From Amaranthus tricolor (lineage: Eukaryota > Streptophyta > Magnoliopsida > Caryophyllales > Amaranthaceae): a stretch of DNA of 64,000 nt. The translations under genes were made by a program, and so were the position numbers. Location of the stretch: the NCBI RefSeq assembly GCF_026212465.1, contig NC_080061.1, forward strand, positions 22,148,787-22,212,786. Reading direction: 5' to 3'. Within the stretch, counting starts at the first letter, position 1. The number at the start of each line of letters is the position of its first letter. Below the pieces are notes generated by a model. The model was not told the DNA's origin and ran no database searches. It saw only the letters and a list, made by a program, of their open reading frames with translations. Below are positions 1 to 15,210 of the stretch, piece by piece.

Positions 1-1809
1 TTGAAAGGGTTAGTATCAAAAACAATAGTAATATGCTTGAAATTACGTTCCAAGTTACTTTTTAAAATTTTTTTTTAGCTTTTTTAACACTTTCCCCTAT
101 AACGTGGTTCAAACATGGTATGTTTTTGCAATAAACAAGGCACACAATACTATTTATTTTATATTATTGTCTTGAAATCGTTAGACTCGGAAACGATAGT
201 CACGTACTTGAAATTACGTGCTATGTTTTGTTTTAAATGTTATTTAAATTTTTTTGTCACTTTCTCGCATAAAGTGGTTCAAACTTGGTTTGTTTCGCAC
301 GAAACTTGGCACACAACACTACTTGGTATAAATTATTGTGTTAAAATGTTTCAATTTAAAACTATAGTAATATGCTTTAAATTGCGTGCTTAGTTGCATT
401 TTTAAAGTTTTTTTATGCTTTTTTAGCACTTTCTCGCATAAAGTGGTTCAAACATGGTATGTTTTTTCAACAAACAAGGCACACAATACTATTTAGTTTA
501 TTCTATTGTGTTGAAGTGGTTAGACTCAGAAACACTAGTTATGTACTTGTAATTACGTGTTAAGTAGCGTTTTCAATATTTTTTATAGTTTTTTGGCACT
601 TTCTCGCATAAAGCGGTTGAAACTTGGTTCGCACGAAACTTGACACACAACACTATTTGGTATAAATTATTGTGTTGAAAAGGTTAGAATTGAAAACAGT
701 AGTCATATGCTTGAAATTACGTGCTAAGTTTCTTTTTAAAAGTTTTTTAAGCTTTTTTGGCACTCTCTCGCATAAAGTTGTTCAAACTTGGTTTGTTTTG
801 TACGAAACATGGCACCAAACTCTATTTAATTTATATTATTGTGTTGATATGGTTAGAATCAAAAACCATAGTCATGTGCTTTAAATTATGTGCTAAGTTC
901 TGTTTTTAACATTTTTTAAAATTTTTTAGGCATTTTCTCGCATGAAGCGGTTCAATCTTAGTTTGTTTTGCACGAAACAAGGCACCCAACACTATTTAGT
1001 TCATAATATTGTGTTGAAATGCTTAGACTCGAAAACAATAGTCATGTACTTGTAATTATGTGCTAAGTTGCGTTTTTAATGTTTTTTTATATATTTTTAG
1101 AACTTTCTCGTATAAAGTGGTTGAACTTGGTTTGTTTCGCACGAAACAAGGCATACAATACGATTTGGTATAAATTATTGTGTTGAAAGGGTTAGTATCA
1201 AAAACAATAGTAATATGCTTGAAATTACGTTCTAAGTTGATTTTTTAAAGTTTTTTTTAGCTTTTTTAACACTTTCTCGCATAAAAGTGGTTCAAACATG
1301 GTTTGTTTTTGCAATAAACAAGGCACTCAATACTATTTATTTTATATTATTGTGTTGAAATCATTAGACTCGGAAACAATAGTCATGTACCTGAAATTAC
1401 GTGCTATGTTGCGTTTTTAATGTTATTTATATTTTTTTTGGAACTTTCTCGCATAAACTGTTTCAAACTAGGTTTGTTTCGCACGAAACATGACACAGAA
1501 CACTATTTGGTATAAATTATTGTGTTGAAATGGTTAGAATCGAAAACAATACTCATATGCTTGAAATTACGTGCTCAATTGCTTTTTTAAAGTTTTTTTT
1601 AGCTTTTATAGCATTTTCTCGTATAAAGTTGTTCAAACCTACTGTGTTTTGTAAACATGGCACCCAACACTATTTAGTTTATATTATTGTATTGAAATGC
1701 TTAGACTCGAAAACAATAGTCATGTACTTGTAATTATGTGCTAAGTTGTGTTTTTAACGTTTTTTAAATTTTTTAGGCACTTTCTCGCATGAAGTGGTTC
1801 AAACTTGGT

Positions 1810-3780
1810 TTGTTTTGCACGAAAATGGCAAGTTTATATTATTGTGTTGAAATGCTTAGACTCGAAAACAATAGTAATGTACTTGTAATTACGTGCTAAG
1901 TTGCGTATTTAAATTTTTTTTATTTTTTTTGCAGTTTCTCATATAAACTACTTGAACTTGGTTTGTTTCGCACGAAATATGGGACACGACACTATTTCTT
2001 ATAAATTATTTCTTTGAAAGGGTTAGTATCAAAAACAATAGTAATATGCTTGAAATTACGCGCTAAGTTTCTTTTTTTAAGTTTCTTTTAGCTTTTTTAA
2101 CACTTTCTCGCATAAAGTGATTCAAACAAGGTATGTTTTTGCAACAAACAAGGCACACAATACTATTTATTTTATATTATTGTGTTGAAATCGTTGGACT
2201 GGGAAACAATAGTCAAGTACCTGAAAATACGTGCTATGTTGCGTTTTTAATGTTATTTACATTTTCTTGGCACTTTCTCGCATAAAGTGGTTCAAACTTG
2301 CTATGTTTCGCACGAAACTTGGCACACAACACTATTTTGTATAAATTATTGTGTTAAAATGTTTAAATTTAAAACAATAGTAATATGCTTGAAATTACGT
2401 GCTAAGTTGCGTTTTTAATGTTTTTTTAAGCTTTTTTAGCACTTTCTTGCATAAAGTATTTCAAACATGGTATGTTTTTTCAACAAACAAGGCACACAAT
2501 ACTATTTAGTTTATATTATTGTGTTGAAATGGTTAGACTCGAAAACAATAGTTATGTACTTGCAATTAAGTGTTAAGTTGCGTTTTCAATGTTTTTTTTT
2601 AATTTTTTTGGCACTTTCTCGCCTAAAGTGGTTGAAACTTGCTTTGTTTCGCGCGAAACTTGACACACAACACTATTTGGTATAAATTATTGTGTTGAAA
2701 TAGTTAGACTCGAAAACAATAGTCATATGCTTGAAATTACGTGCAAAGTTGCTTTTTAAAAGTGTTTTTTAGATTTTTTAGCACTTTCTCGCATAAGGTT
2801 GTTCAAACTTGGTTTGTTTTGTATGAAACATGGCACCAAACGCTATTTAATTTATATTTTTGTGTTGATATGGTTAGACTCAAAAACCATAGTCATGTAC
2901 TTCAAATTACGTGCTAAGTTCTGTTTTTAACGTTTTTTAAATTTTTTAGGCATTTTCTCGCATGAAGTGGTTCAATATTAGTTTGTTTTGCGCGAAACAT
3001 GGCACCCAACACTATTTAGTTCATAATATTGTGTTGAAATTCTTAGACTCGAAAACAATAGTCATGTACTTGTAATTATGTGCTAAGTTGCGTTTTTAAT
3101 GTTTTTTTATATTTTTTTAGCATTTTCTCGTATAAAGTACGTCGAACTTGGTTTGTTTCGCAAGAAACATGGCATACAATACTATTTGGTATAAATGATT
3201 GTGTTGAAAGGGTTAGTATCAAAACCAATAGTAATATGCTTGAAATTACGTTCGAAGTTGCTTTTTAAAGTTTTTTTTAGCTTTTTTTACCTTTTTTAAC
3301 ACTTTATCGCATAAAGTGGTACAAACATGGTATGTTTTTGCAATAAACAGGGCACACAATACTATTTATTTGATATTATTGTGTTTAAAACGTTAGACTC
3401 GGAAACAATAGTCATCTACCTGAAATTACGTGCTATGTTGCGTTTTTAATGTTATTTAAATTTTTTTGTCACTTTTTCGCATAAAGTGGTTCAAACATGG
3501 TTTGTTTCGCACGAAACTTGGCAAAGAACAATATTTGGTATAAATTATTGTGTTAAAATGTTTCAATTTAAAACAATAGTAATATGCTTTAAATTGCGTG
3601 CTAAGTTGCGTTTTTAACGTTTTTTTAGCTTTTTTAGCACTTTCTCGCATAAAGTGGTTCAAACATGCTATATTTTTGCAACAAACATGGCACACAATAC
3701 TATTTAGTTTATAATATTGTGTTGAAATGATTAGACTCGGAAACAATAGTCATGTACTTGTAATTACGTGCTAAGTTGTG
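1810..3780. repeat. Long-range satellite duplication, copy 1 (partner ~5510-7480)
   Basis: Rare variants recur in the same order about 3.70 kb downstream: CACTATTTCTTATAAATTA near 1990 and 5689, GCCTAAAGTGGTTGAAACTTG near 2621 and 6319, and the ATTTAAATTTTTTTGTCAC stretch near 3450 and 7145. A block of roughly 11-12 monomers was therefore duplicated as one unit. The edges are approximate because I aligned by eye. Confidence 0.75.
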
Positions 3781-5509
3781 TTTTTAAGGTTTTTTGTATT
3801 GTTTTGGCACTTTCTCGCATAAAGTGGTTGAAACTTGGTTTGTTTCGCACGAAACTTGGCACACAACACTATTTGGTTTAAATTATTGTGTTGAAATGGT
3901 TTGAATCGAAAACAATAGTCATGTGCTTGAAATTATGTGCTAAGTTGTTTTTTTAAGTTCTTTTAGCTGTTTTATCACTTTCTTGCATAAAGTTGTTCAA
4001 ACTTGGTTTGCTTTGTACGAAACATGGCACCAAACATTATTTAGTTTATATTATTGTGTTGAAATACTTAGACTCGAAAACAATAGTCATGTACTTGTAA
4101 TTACATGCTAAGTTGCGTTTTTAATGTTTTTTAAATTTTTTGGCACTTTCTCGCATTAGTGGTTGAAATTCGGTTTGTTTGGCACGAAACTTCCCACACT
4201 ACACTATTCAGTATAAATTATTGTGTTGAAATGTTTAGAATTTAAAAAAATAGTAATATGGTTGAAATTACGTGTTAAGTTGCGTTTTAAGGTTTATTTA
4301 GCTTTTTTATAACTTTCTCGAATAAAGTAGTTCAAACTTGGTTTGTCTTGCACGAAACATGGCACACAACACTATTGAGTTTATACTATTGTGTTGATAT
4401 GGTTAGACTCGAAAACCATTGTCATGTACTTGAAATTACGTGCTAAGTTGTGTTTTTAACGTTTTTTAAATTTTTTAAGTACTTTCTCGCATGAAGTGGT
4501 TCAAACTTGATTTGTTTTGTACGAAACATGGCACCCAACACTATTTAGTTTATATTATTGTGTTGAAATGCTTAGACTTGGAAACAATAGTCATGTAGCT
4601 GAAATTACGTACTATGTTGCGTTTTTAATGTTTTTTATATTTTTTTGGCACTTTCTCGCATAAAGTGGTTCAAACTTGGTTTGTTTCGCACGAAACTTGG
4701 CAGACAACACGATTTGGTATAAATTATTATGTTGAAATATTTAAATTTAACACAATAGTTAAATGCTTCTAATAACGTGCTAAGTTGCGTTTTTAAGGTT
4801 TATATAGCTTTTTTATGCTTTCTCGAATAAAGTAGTTCAAACTTTGTTTGTCTTGCACGTAACATGGCACACAACACTATGTAATTTAATTTATTGTGTT
4901 AAAATGGTTAGACTCGAACACCATAGTCATATACTTGTAATTACGTGCTAAGTTGCGTTTTGAATGTTTTTTACATTTTTTTTGGCACTTTCTCTTACAA
5001 AGTGGTTGAACTTGGTTTGTTTCGCACGAAACGTGGCACACAACACTATTTGGTATAAATTATTTTGTTGAAAGGGTGAGTATCAAAAACAATAGTAATA
5101 TGCTTGAAATTATGTACTAAGTTGCTTTTTTAAAGTTTTTATTAGCTTTTTTAGCACTTTCTCGCATAAAGTGGTTCAAACATGGTAAGTTTTTAATGTT
5201 ATTGTGTTGAAATGGTTAGACTCAGAAACAATAGTCATGTACTTGTAATTTCGTGCTAAGTTACGTTTTTAATGTTTTTTATAGTTTTTTGACACTTCAT
5301 CGTATAAAGTGGTTCAAACTCGGTATGTTTTGCAAGAAACTTGGCACATAATACTATTTGGTATAAATTATTGTGTTGTAATTGTTAGAATCGAAAACAA
5401 TAGTCATATGCTTGAAAATACGTGCCAAGTTGCTTTTTTAATGTTTTTTTAGCTTTTTTAGCACTTTCTCGCATAAAGTTGTTCAAACTTGGTTTGTTTT
5501 GCACGAAAC

Positions 5510-7480
5510 ATGGCACCCAACACAATTTAGTTTATATTATTGTGTTGAAGTGCTTAGACTCGAAAACAATAGTCATGTACTTGTAATTACGTGCTAAGTT
5601 GCGATTTAAAAGATTTTTTTATTTTTTTTGCAGTTTCTCGTATAAAGTACTTGAACTTGGTTTGTTTTGCGCGAAACATGGCACACGACACTATTTCTTA
5701 TAAATTATTGTGTTGAAAGGGTTAGTATCAAAAACAATAGTAATATGCTTGAAATTACACGCTAAGTTTCTTTTTTTAAGTTTCTTTTAGCATTTTTAAC
5801 ACTTTCTCGCATAAAGTGATTCAAACAAGGTATTTTTTTGCAACAAACAAGGCACACAATACTATTTATTTTATATTATTGTGTTGAAATCGTTGGACTG
5901 GGAAACAATAGTCAAGTACCTGAAAATACGTGCTATGTTGCGCTTTTAATGTTATTTACATTTTTTGGGCACTTTCTCGCATAAAGAGGTTCAAACTTGC
6001 TATGTTTCGCACGAAACTTGGCACACAACACTATTTGGTATAAATTATTGTGTTGAAATGTTTAAATTTAAAACAATAGTAATATGCTTGAAATTACGTG
6101 CTAAATTGCGTTTTTAAAGTTTTTTTAAGCTTTTTTAGCACTTTCTTGCATAAAGTGTTTCAAACATGGTATGTTTTTTCAACAAACAAGGCACACAATA
6201 CTATTTAGTTTATATTATTGTGTTGAAATGGTTAGACTCGAAACAATAGTTATGTACTTGCAATTACGTGTTAAGTTGCGTTTTCAATGTTTTTTTTTAA
6301 TTTTTTTGGCACTTTCTCGCCTAAAGTGGTTGAAACTTGCTTTGTTTTGCACGAAACTTGACACAGAACACTATTTGGTATAAATTATTGTGTTGAAATG
6401 GTTAGACTCGAAAACAATAGTCATATGCTTGAAATTACGTGCTAAGTTTCTTTTTAAAAGTGTTTTTTAGCTTTTTTACCACTTTCTCGCATAAGGTTGT
6501 TCAAACTTGGTTTGTTTTGTATGAAACATGGCACCAAACACTATTTAATTTATATTTTTGTGTTGATATGGTTAGACTCAAAAACCATAGTCATGTACTT
6601 CAAATTACGTGCTAAGTTCTGTTTTTAACGTTTTTTAAATTTTTTAGGCATTTTCTCGCATGAAGTGGTTCAATATTAGTTTGTTTTGCGCGAAACATGG
6701 CTCCCAACACTATTTAGTTCATAATATTGTGTTGAAATGCTTAGACTCGAAAACAATAGTCATATACTTGTAATTATGTGCTAAGTTGCGTTTTTAATGT
6801 TTTTTTATATTTTTTTTAGTATTTTCTCGTATAAAGTGGTTGAGCTTGGTTTGTTTCGCACGAAACATGGCATACAATACTATTTGGTATAAATGATTGT
6901 GTTGAAAGGGTTAGTATCAAAACCAATAGTAATATGCTTGAAATTACGTTCGAAGTTGCTTTTTAAAGTTTTTTTAGCTTTTTTTAGCTTTTTTAACACC
7001 TTCTCGCATAAAGTGGTACAAACATGGTATGTTTTTGCAATAAACAGGGCACACAATACTATTTATTTGATATTGTGTTTAAAACGTTAGACTCGGAAAC
7101 AATAGTCATGTACCTGAAATTACGTGCTATGTTGCGTTTTTAATGTTATTTAAATTTTTTTGTCACTTTCTCGCATAAAGTGGTTCAAACATGGTTTGTT
7201 TCGCACGAAACTTGGCAAACAACACTATTTGGTATAAATTATTGTGTTAAAATGTTTCAATTTAAACTATACTAATATGCTTTAAATTGCGTGCTAAGTT
7301 GCGTTTTTAACGTTTTTTTAGCATTTTTAGCACTTTCTCGCATAAAATTGTTCAAACATGCTATATTTTTGCAACAAACATGGCACACAATACTATTTAG
7401 TTTATAATATGGTGTTGAAATGATTAGACTCGGAAACAATAGTCATGTACTTGTAATTACGTGCTAAGTTGCGTTTTTAA
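5510..7480. repeat. Long-range satellite duplication, copy 2 (partner ~1810-3780)
   Basis: This is the partner of the block at 1810-3780, with an offset of 3693-3699 bp. It carries the same diagnostic variants in the same order. After about 7480 the collinearity breaks. The next unit matching 3902 onward (AGTTCTTTTAGCTGTTTTATC) is near 8291, an offset of about 4389 bp, so extra monomers were gained between the two. Confidence 0.7.
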
Positions 7481-10400
7481 TGTTTTTTGTATTGTTTTGG
7501 CACTTTCTCGCATAAAGTGGTTGAAACTTGGTTTGTTTCGCACGAAGCTTGACACACAACATTATTTGGTATAAATTATTGTGTTGAAATGGTTAGAATC
7601 GTAAACAATAGTCATATGCTTGAAATTACGTGCAAAGTTGCTTATTAAAGTTTGTTTTATCTTTCTTAGCACTTTCTCGCATAAAGTTGTTCAAACTTGG
7701 TTTGTTTTGTATGAAATATGGCACCAAACACTATTTAGTTTATATTATTGTGTTGAAATACTTAGACTTGAAAACAATAGTCATGTAGTTGTAATTACGT
7801 GTTTTTTGTATGAAATATTATAGTATGAAATATTATTGGTTTGTTTTTTAAATTTTTTGGCACTTTCTCGCATCAAGTGGTTGAAATTTGTTGTTTCGCA
7901 CGAAAATTCGCACACAACACTATTCGGTATAAATTATTGTGTTGAAATGTTTAGAATTTAAACCAATAGTCATATGCTTGAAATTACGTGCTAAGTTGCA
8001 TTTTTAAGGTAGATTTAGCTTTTTTGTAACTTTCCCGAATAAAGTAGTTCCAACTTGGTTTGTCTTGCACGAAACATGGCACACAACACTATTTAATTTA
8101 TACTATTGTGTTGAAATGGTTAGACTCGAAAACCATAGTCATGTACTTTTAATTACGTGCTAAGTATCGTTTTTCATGTTTTTTATCTTTTTTTTGCACT
8201 TTCTCGCATAAAGTGGTTCAAACTTGGTTTGTTTCGCACGAAACTTGGCAGACAACACTATTTGGTTTAAATTATTGTGTTGAAATGGTTTGAATCGAAA
8301 ACAATAGTCATGTGCTTGAAATTATGTGCTAAGTTGTTTTTTTAAGTTCTTTTAGCTGTTTTATCACTTTCGTGCATAAAGTTGTTCAAATTTGGTTTGC
8401 TTTGTACGAAACATGGCACCCAACACAATTTAGTTTATATTATTGTGTTGAAGTGCTTAGACTCGAAAACAATAGTCATGTACTGGTAATTACGTGCTAA
8501 GTTGCGTTTTAAAATTTTTTTGTATTTTTTGGCACTTTCTCGCATAAAGTGGTTGAAGCTTGGTTTATTTCACATGAAACTTGGCACACAACACTATTCG
8601 GTATAAATTATTGTGTTGAAATGGTTTGAATCGAAAAAAATAGTCATGTGCTTGAAATTACGTGCTAAGTTGTTATTTTAAATTTTTTTTAGCTTTTTTA
8701 GCACTTTCTCGCAAAAAAATGTTCAAACTTGGTTTGTTTTGCACGAAACAAGGCACCCAACACTATTTAGTTTATCTTATTGTGTTGAAATGATTAGAAT
8801 CGAAAACAATAGTCATGTACTTGAAATTACGCGCTAAGTTGCGTTTTCAATGTTTTTTATATTTTTTTGGCACTTCCTCGTACAATATGGTTCAGACTTG
8901 GTTTGTTTTGCACGAAACATCGCACACAATACTATTTGGTATAAAATGTTGTGTTGTAATTGTTAGAATCGAAAACAATAGTCATATGCTTGAAATTACG
9001 TGCTAAGTTGCTTTTTTATTGTTTTCTTTAGCTTTTTTAGCACTTTGTCGCATAAAGTTGTGCAGACTTGGTTTGTTTTGCACGAAACATGGCACCCAAC
9101 ACAATTTAGTTTATATTATTGTGTTGAAATTCTTACACTCGAAAATAATAGTCATGTACTTGTAATTACGTTCGATGTTGCGTTTTTTATTTTGATAATA
9201 TTTTTTGGCACTTTCTCGCATAAAATAATTCAAGCTTGGTTTGTTTCGCACGAAACTTGGAATACACAACACTATTTGGTAAAAATTAATTTGTTTAAAT
9301 GGTTATAATCGAAAACAAAAGTCATATGCTTGAAATTTCGTGGTAAGTAGCGTTTTTAAGGTTTATTTAGCTTTTTTGGAACTTTCTCGAATAAAGTAGT
9401 TCAAACTTGGTTTGTCTTGCACTAAACATGGCACACAACACTATTTAGTTTATATTATTGTGTTAAAATGGTTAGACTCGAAAACCATAGTCATGTACTT
9501 GAAATTACGTGTAAAGTTGTGTTTTTATTGTTTTTTTAATTTTTTAGGCACTTTCTCGCATGAAGTGATTCAAACTTGGTTCGTTTTGCACGAAACATGG
9601 CACCCAACACTATGTAGTATATATTATTGTGTTGAAATGGTTAGACTCGAAAACATTATTTATGTACTTGTAATTACGTGCTTAGTTGCATTTATAATTA
9701 TTTTTATAATTTTTTGGCACTTCTCGCATAAATTAGTTGAAGCTTGGTTTGTTTCGCACGAAACTTGGCGCACAACACTATTTGGTATAAGTTATTGTGT
9801 TGAAATGGTTAGAATCGAAAACAATTGTCAAGTGCTTGAAATTACGTGCTAAGTTGCTATTTTTTATTTTTTATTTTTGGCTTTTTTAGCACTTTCTCGC
9901 AAAAAGTTTTTCATACTTTGTTTGTTTTGCACTTTCTATATTTTTTGGCACTTTCTAAGTTGCGTTTTTAACATTTTTTATATTTTTTTGGCACTTTCTC
10001 GCATAAAGTGGTTCAAACTTGGTATGTTTAGCAGGAAACCTTGCACACAATACTATTTGGTATAATATATTGTGTTGAAATGTTTAGAATTTAAAACAAT
10101 AGTCATATGCTTGAAATTAGGTGCTAAGTTGCGTTTTTAAGGTTTATTTAGCTATTTTGGAACTTTCTCGAATAAATTAGTTAAAACTTAGTTTGTCTTG
10201 CATGAAACATGGCACACAAGACAATTCAGTTTATATTATTGTGTTGAAATATTTAGACTCGAAATAAATAGTCATAAACTTGAAATTACGTGCTAAGTTG
10301 CGTTTTTAATGTTTTTTCATTGTTTTTTGGCACTTCCTTGTCTAAAGTGGTTCAAACTTGGTTTGTTTCGCACGAAACTTAGCACACAACACTATTTGGT

Positions 10401-13309
10401 ATAAATTATTGTGTTGTAATGGTTAGAATCGAAAATCATAGTCATATGCTTGAAATTACTTACTAAGATACTTTTTTAAAGTTTTTTTTTTTAAATCTTT
10501 TTTATTACTTTCTCGCATAGAGTTGTTCAAACTTGGTTTGTTTTACACGAAACATGGCACCCAACACTATTTAGATTATATTAATGTGTTGAAGTGCTTA
10601 GACTCGAAAACAATAGTCATCTACTTGTAATTACGTGCTAAATTGCATTTTTAAAGTTTTTTTTATATTTTTTGGCACTTTCTCGCATAAAGTGGTTGAA
10701 GCTTGGTTTATTTCGCATGAAACTTTGCACACAACACTACTCGGTATAAATTATTGTGTTGAAATGGTTTGAATGGAAAACAATAGTCATGTGCTTGAAA
10801 TTACGTGCTAAGTTGTTATTTTAAATTTTTTTTAGGTTTTTTAGCACTCTCTCGCAAAAAATTGTTCAAACTTTGTTTGTTTTGCACGAAACAAGGCACC
10901 CAACACTATTTAGTTTATATTATTTTGTTGAAATGGTTAGACTCGAAAACAATAGTCATGTACTTGTAATTACGTGCTAAGTTGCGTTTTTAAATTTTTT
11001 GAATATTTTTTGGCACTTTCTCGCAGAAATTTGTTGAAGCTTGGTTTGTTTCGCACGAAACTTGGCGCACAACACTATTTGGTATAAATTATTGTGTTGA
11101 AATGGTTAGAATAAAAAACAATAGTCATGTGCTTGAAATTACGTGCTAAGTTGCTATTTTAAATTTTTTTAAAAATTTTTTAGCACTTTCTCGCAAAAAG
11201 TTGTTCAAACTCGGTTTGTTTTGCACGAAACAAGGCACCAAACAATATTTTGTTTATATTATTGTGTTGAAATGGTTAGACTCGAAAACAATAGTCATGT
11301 ACTTGTAATTACATGCTAAGTTGCGTTATTAATGCTTCTTTTATTTTTTTGGCACTTTCTCGCATAAATTGGTTGAAGCTTGGTTTGTTTCGCACGAAAC
11401 TTGGCACACAACACTAATTGGTATAAATTATTATGTTGTAATGGTTAGAATCGAAAAGAATAGTCAAATGCTTGGTTTGTTTAAAGTTTTTTTAACGTTT
11501 TTTTTAGCTTTTTTAGCACTTTCTCGCATAAAGTTGTTCCAACATGGTTTGTTTTGTACGAAACATGGCACCCAACACTATTTAATTTATATTATTATGT
11601 TGAAGTGGTTAGACTCGGAAATAATAGTCATGTACCTGAAATTACATGCTAAGTTGCGTTTTTAATGTTTTTTATATTTTTTTGGCACTTTCTCGCCTAA
11701 AGTGGTGCAAACCTGGTTTGTTTCGCACGAAACTTGGCACACAACTCTATTTGGTATAATATATTTGTGGTTGAAATGTTTAGAATTTTAAACAATAGTC
11801 ATATGGTAGAAATTACGTGCTAAGTTGCGTTTTTAATGTTTATTTAGGATATTCGTAACTTTCTTGAATAAAGTAGTTCAAACTTGGTTTGTCTTCGATG
11901 AAAAATGGCACACAACACTATTTAGTTTATATTATTGTGTTGAAATGGTTAGACACGAAAACCATAGTCATGAAATTGAAATTGCGTGCTAAGTTATGTT
12001 TTTAAATTTTTTTAAATTTTTTAGGCACTTTCTCGAATGAAGAGTTTTAAACTTTGTTTGTTTTGCATGAAACATGGCACCCAACACTATTTAGTTTATA
12101 TTATTTTGTTGCAATGGTCAGACTTGAAAACAATAGTCAATATACTAGAAATTACGTGCTAAGTTGCGTTTTTAATGTTTTTTATAGTTTTTTGGCACAT
12201 CCTCGTATAAAGTGGTTCAAACTTTGTTTGTTTCGCACGAAACTTGGCACTCAACACTATTTGGTATAAATTGTTGTGTTGTAATGGTTAGAATCGAAAA
12301 CAATAGTCATATGCATGAAATTACGTGCTAAGTTACTTTTTTAAAGTTTTTTTTAGCTTTTTTAGCACTTTCTCGCATAAAGTTGTTCAAACTTGGTTTG
12401 TTTTGCACAAAACAGGGCACCCAACACTATTTAGTTTATACTATTGTGTTGAAATGGTTAGACTCGAAAACAATAGTCATGTACTTGAAATTACGTGCTG
12501 AGTTGCGTTTTTAATGATTTTTATAGTTTTTTTTGGCACTTCCTCGTATAAAGTGATTCAAACATGGTTTGTCTCATACGAAACTTGGCACACAACACTA
12601 TGTGGTATAAATTATTGTGTTGTAATGGTTAGAATCAAAAACAATAGTCATATGCTTGAAATTACGTGCTAAGTTACTTTTTAAATGTTTTTTTTAGCGT
12701 TGTTAGCACTTTGTCGCAGAAAGTTGTTCAAAGTTAGTTTGTTTTGCGCGAAACATGGCACCCAGTACTATTTAGTTTATATTTTTTTGGCACTTTCTCG
12801 CTTAAAGTGGTTAAAGCTTGGTTTGTTTCGCACGAAACTTGGCACACAACACTATTTGGTATAAATTAGAATCGAAAATAATAGTCATTTGCTTAAATTT
12901 ATGTGCTAAGTTGCTATTTAAAATTTTTTTTATCTTTCTTAGCACTTTCCCGCAAAAAGTTGTTAAAACTTGGTTTGTTTTGCACGAAACATGACACCCA
13001 AAACTATTTAGTTTATATTATTGTGTTGTAATGGTTAGACTAGGAAACAATAGTCATGTAACTGAAATTACGTGCTAAGTTTCGTTTTTAATGTTTTTTA
13101 TAGTTTTTTGGCACTTTCTCGCATAAAGTGGTTCAAACATGGTTTGTTTAGCAGGAAACTTGCCACACAACACTATTTGGTATAAATTATTGTGTTGAAA
13201 TGGTTAGAATCGAAAACCACAGTCTTGTGCTTGAAATTACGTGCTAAGTCGCGTTTTTAAGGTTTACTTAGCTTTTTTTGAACATTCTCGAATAAAGTAG
13301 TTCAAACAA

Positions 13310-15210
13310 TAGTCACATGCTTGAGAATACGTGCTAAGTTGCTTTTTTAAAGTTTTTTTTAGCTTTTTTAGCACTTTCTCGCATAATGTTGTTTAAACTT
13401 GGTTTGTTTCGCACGAAACACGGCACCCAACACTATTTAGTTTATATTATTGTATTGAAATGCTTAGACTCGAAAACAATAGTCATGTACTTGTAATTAC
13501 GTGCTAAGTTGCGTTTTTAATGTTTTGTATAGTTTATTGGCACTTTCTCGCATAAAGTGGTTAAAGCTTTGTTTATTTCGCACGAAACTTGGAACACAAC
13601 AGTATTTGTGATAAATTATTGTGTTGAAATGGTTAGAATCGAAAAAAATAGTCATATGGTTGAAATTATGTGCTAAGTTGCTTTTTTAAGGTTTTTATTA
13701 CTTTGTCGCGTAAAGTGGTTAAAACGTGGTTTGATTGCCACGAAACTTGGCACACAACACTATGTTTGTAGACGTTATTGTGCTGAAATGGTTATAATCC
13801 AAAACAATAGTCATATGCTTTAAATTACGTGCTAAGTTGCGTTTTTAAGATTTTTTAAGTGTTTTTGGCACTTGCGCGCATAATGTGGTTCCAACTCGGT
13901 TTGTTTAGCACGAAACTTTGCACACAAAATTATTTGGTATATATTATTGTGTTAAAATGTTTAGCATTTAAAACAATAGTCTTATGCATAAAATTACGTG
14001 CTAAGTTGCGTTTTTTAGCTTTTTAAAACTTTTTTAACACTTTCTCGCATAAAGTAGTTCAAACTTGGTTTGGCTTGCACGAAACATAGCACACAACACT
14101 ATTTAGTTTATATTATTATGTTGAAATGGTTAGACTTGAAAACCATAGTCATGTAATTAAAATTAGGTGTTAAATTGTGTTTTTAACGTTTTTTGAATTT
14201 TTTATGCACTTCTCGCATGAAGTGGTTTAAACTTGGTTTGTTTTGCACGAAACATGGCACCCAACAATGTTTAGTTTATATTATTGTGTTGAAATGGTTA
14301 GACTCAAAAACAATAGTCATGTACTTGAAATTACGTGCTAAGTTGCGTTTTTAGTGATTTTTTTAGTTTTTTTGGCACTTCCTCGTACAAAGTGGTTCAA
14401 ACTTGGTTTGTTTCGCATGAAACATGGCACATAACACTATTTAGTATATATTATTGTGTTCTAATGGTTAGAATCGAAAACAATAGTCACATGCTTGAAA
14501 ATACGTGCTAAGTTGCTTTTTTAAAGTTTTTTTCAGCTTTTTTAGCACTTTCTCGCATAAAGTTGTTGAAACTTGGTTTGTTTCGCACGAAACACGGCAC
14601 CCAACACTATTTAGTTTATATTATTATATTGAAATGCTTAGACTCGAAAACAATAGTCATGTACTTGTAATTACGTGCTAAGTTGCGTTTTTAATGTTTT
14701 GTATAGTTTATTGGCACTTTCTCGCATAAAGTGGTTAAAGCTTTGTTTATTTCGCACGAAACTTGGAACACAACAGTATTTGTGATAAATTATTGTGTTG
14801 AAATGGTTAGAATCGAAAAAAATAGTCATATGGTTGAAATTATGTGCTAAGTTGCTTTTTTAAGGTTTTTTATTACTTCGTCGCGAAAAGTGGTTAAAAT
14901 GTGGTTTGATTGCCACGAAACTTGGCACAAAACACTATGTTTGTAGACGTTATTGTGTTGAAATGGTTATAATCCAAAACAAATGTCATATGCTTTAAAT
15001 TACGTGCTAAGTTGTGTTTTTAAGATTTTTTAAGCGTTTTTGGCACTTGCATGCATATTGTGGTTCCAACTCGGTTTGTTTAGCACGAAACTTTGCACAC
15101 AAAATTATTTGGTGTATATTATTGTGTTAAAATGTTTAGAATTTAAAACAATAGTCTTATGCATAAAATTACGTGCTAAGTTGCGTTTTTTAGCTTTTTA
15201 ATACTTTTTT
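13310..15210. repeat. Local 1.17-kb tandem duplication of about 7 monomers
   Basis: Shared private variants repeat with an offset of 1174 bp: GTATAGTTTATTGGCAC at 13527 and 14701, the AACAGTATTTGTGATAAATT motif, the TTGATTGCCACGAAACTTGG variant, and a GCATAAAATTACGTGC followed by GTTTTTTAGC unit. The first copy spans about 13310-14030 and the second about 14484-15205. Confidence 0.8.

Noticed and set aside
9412..9852. Long plus-strand open frame in satellite (146 codons), and about 60 similar ones across the window
   Set aside because: They are a by-product of a ~171-bp (57-codon) monomer with few stops in one frame. The peptides are the same phrase repeated (for example YLVYIIVLKWLES), change frame at monomer length variants, and have no gene context.
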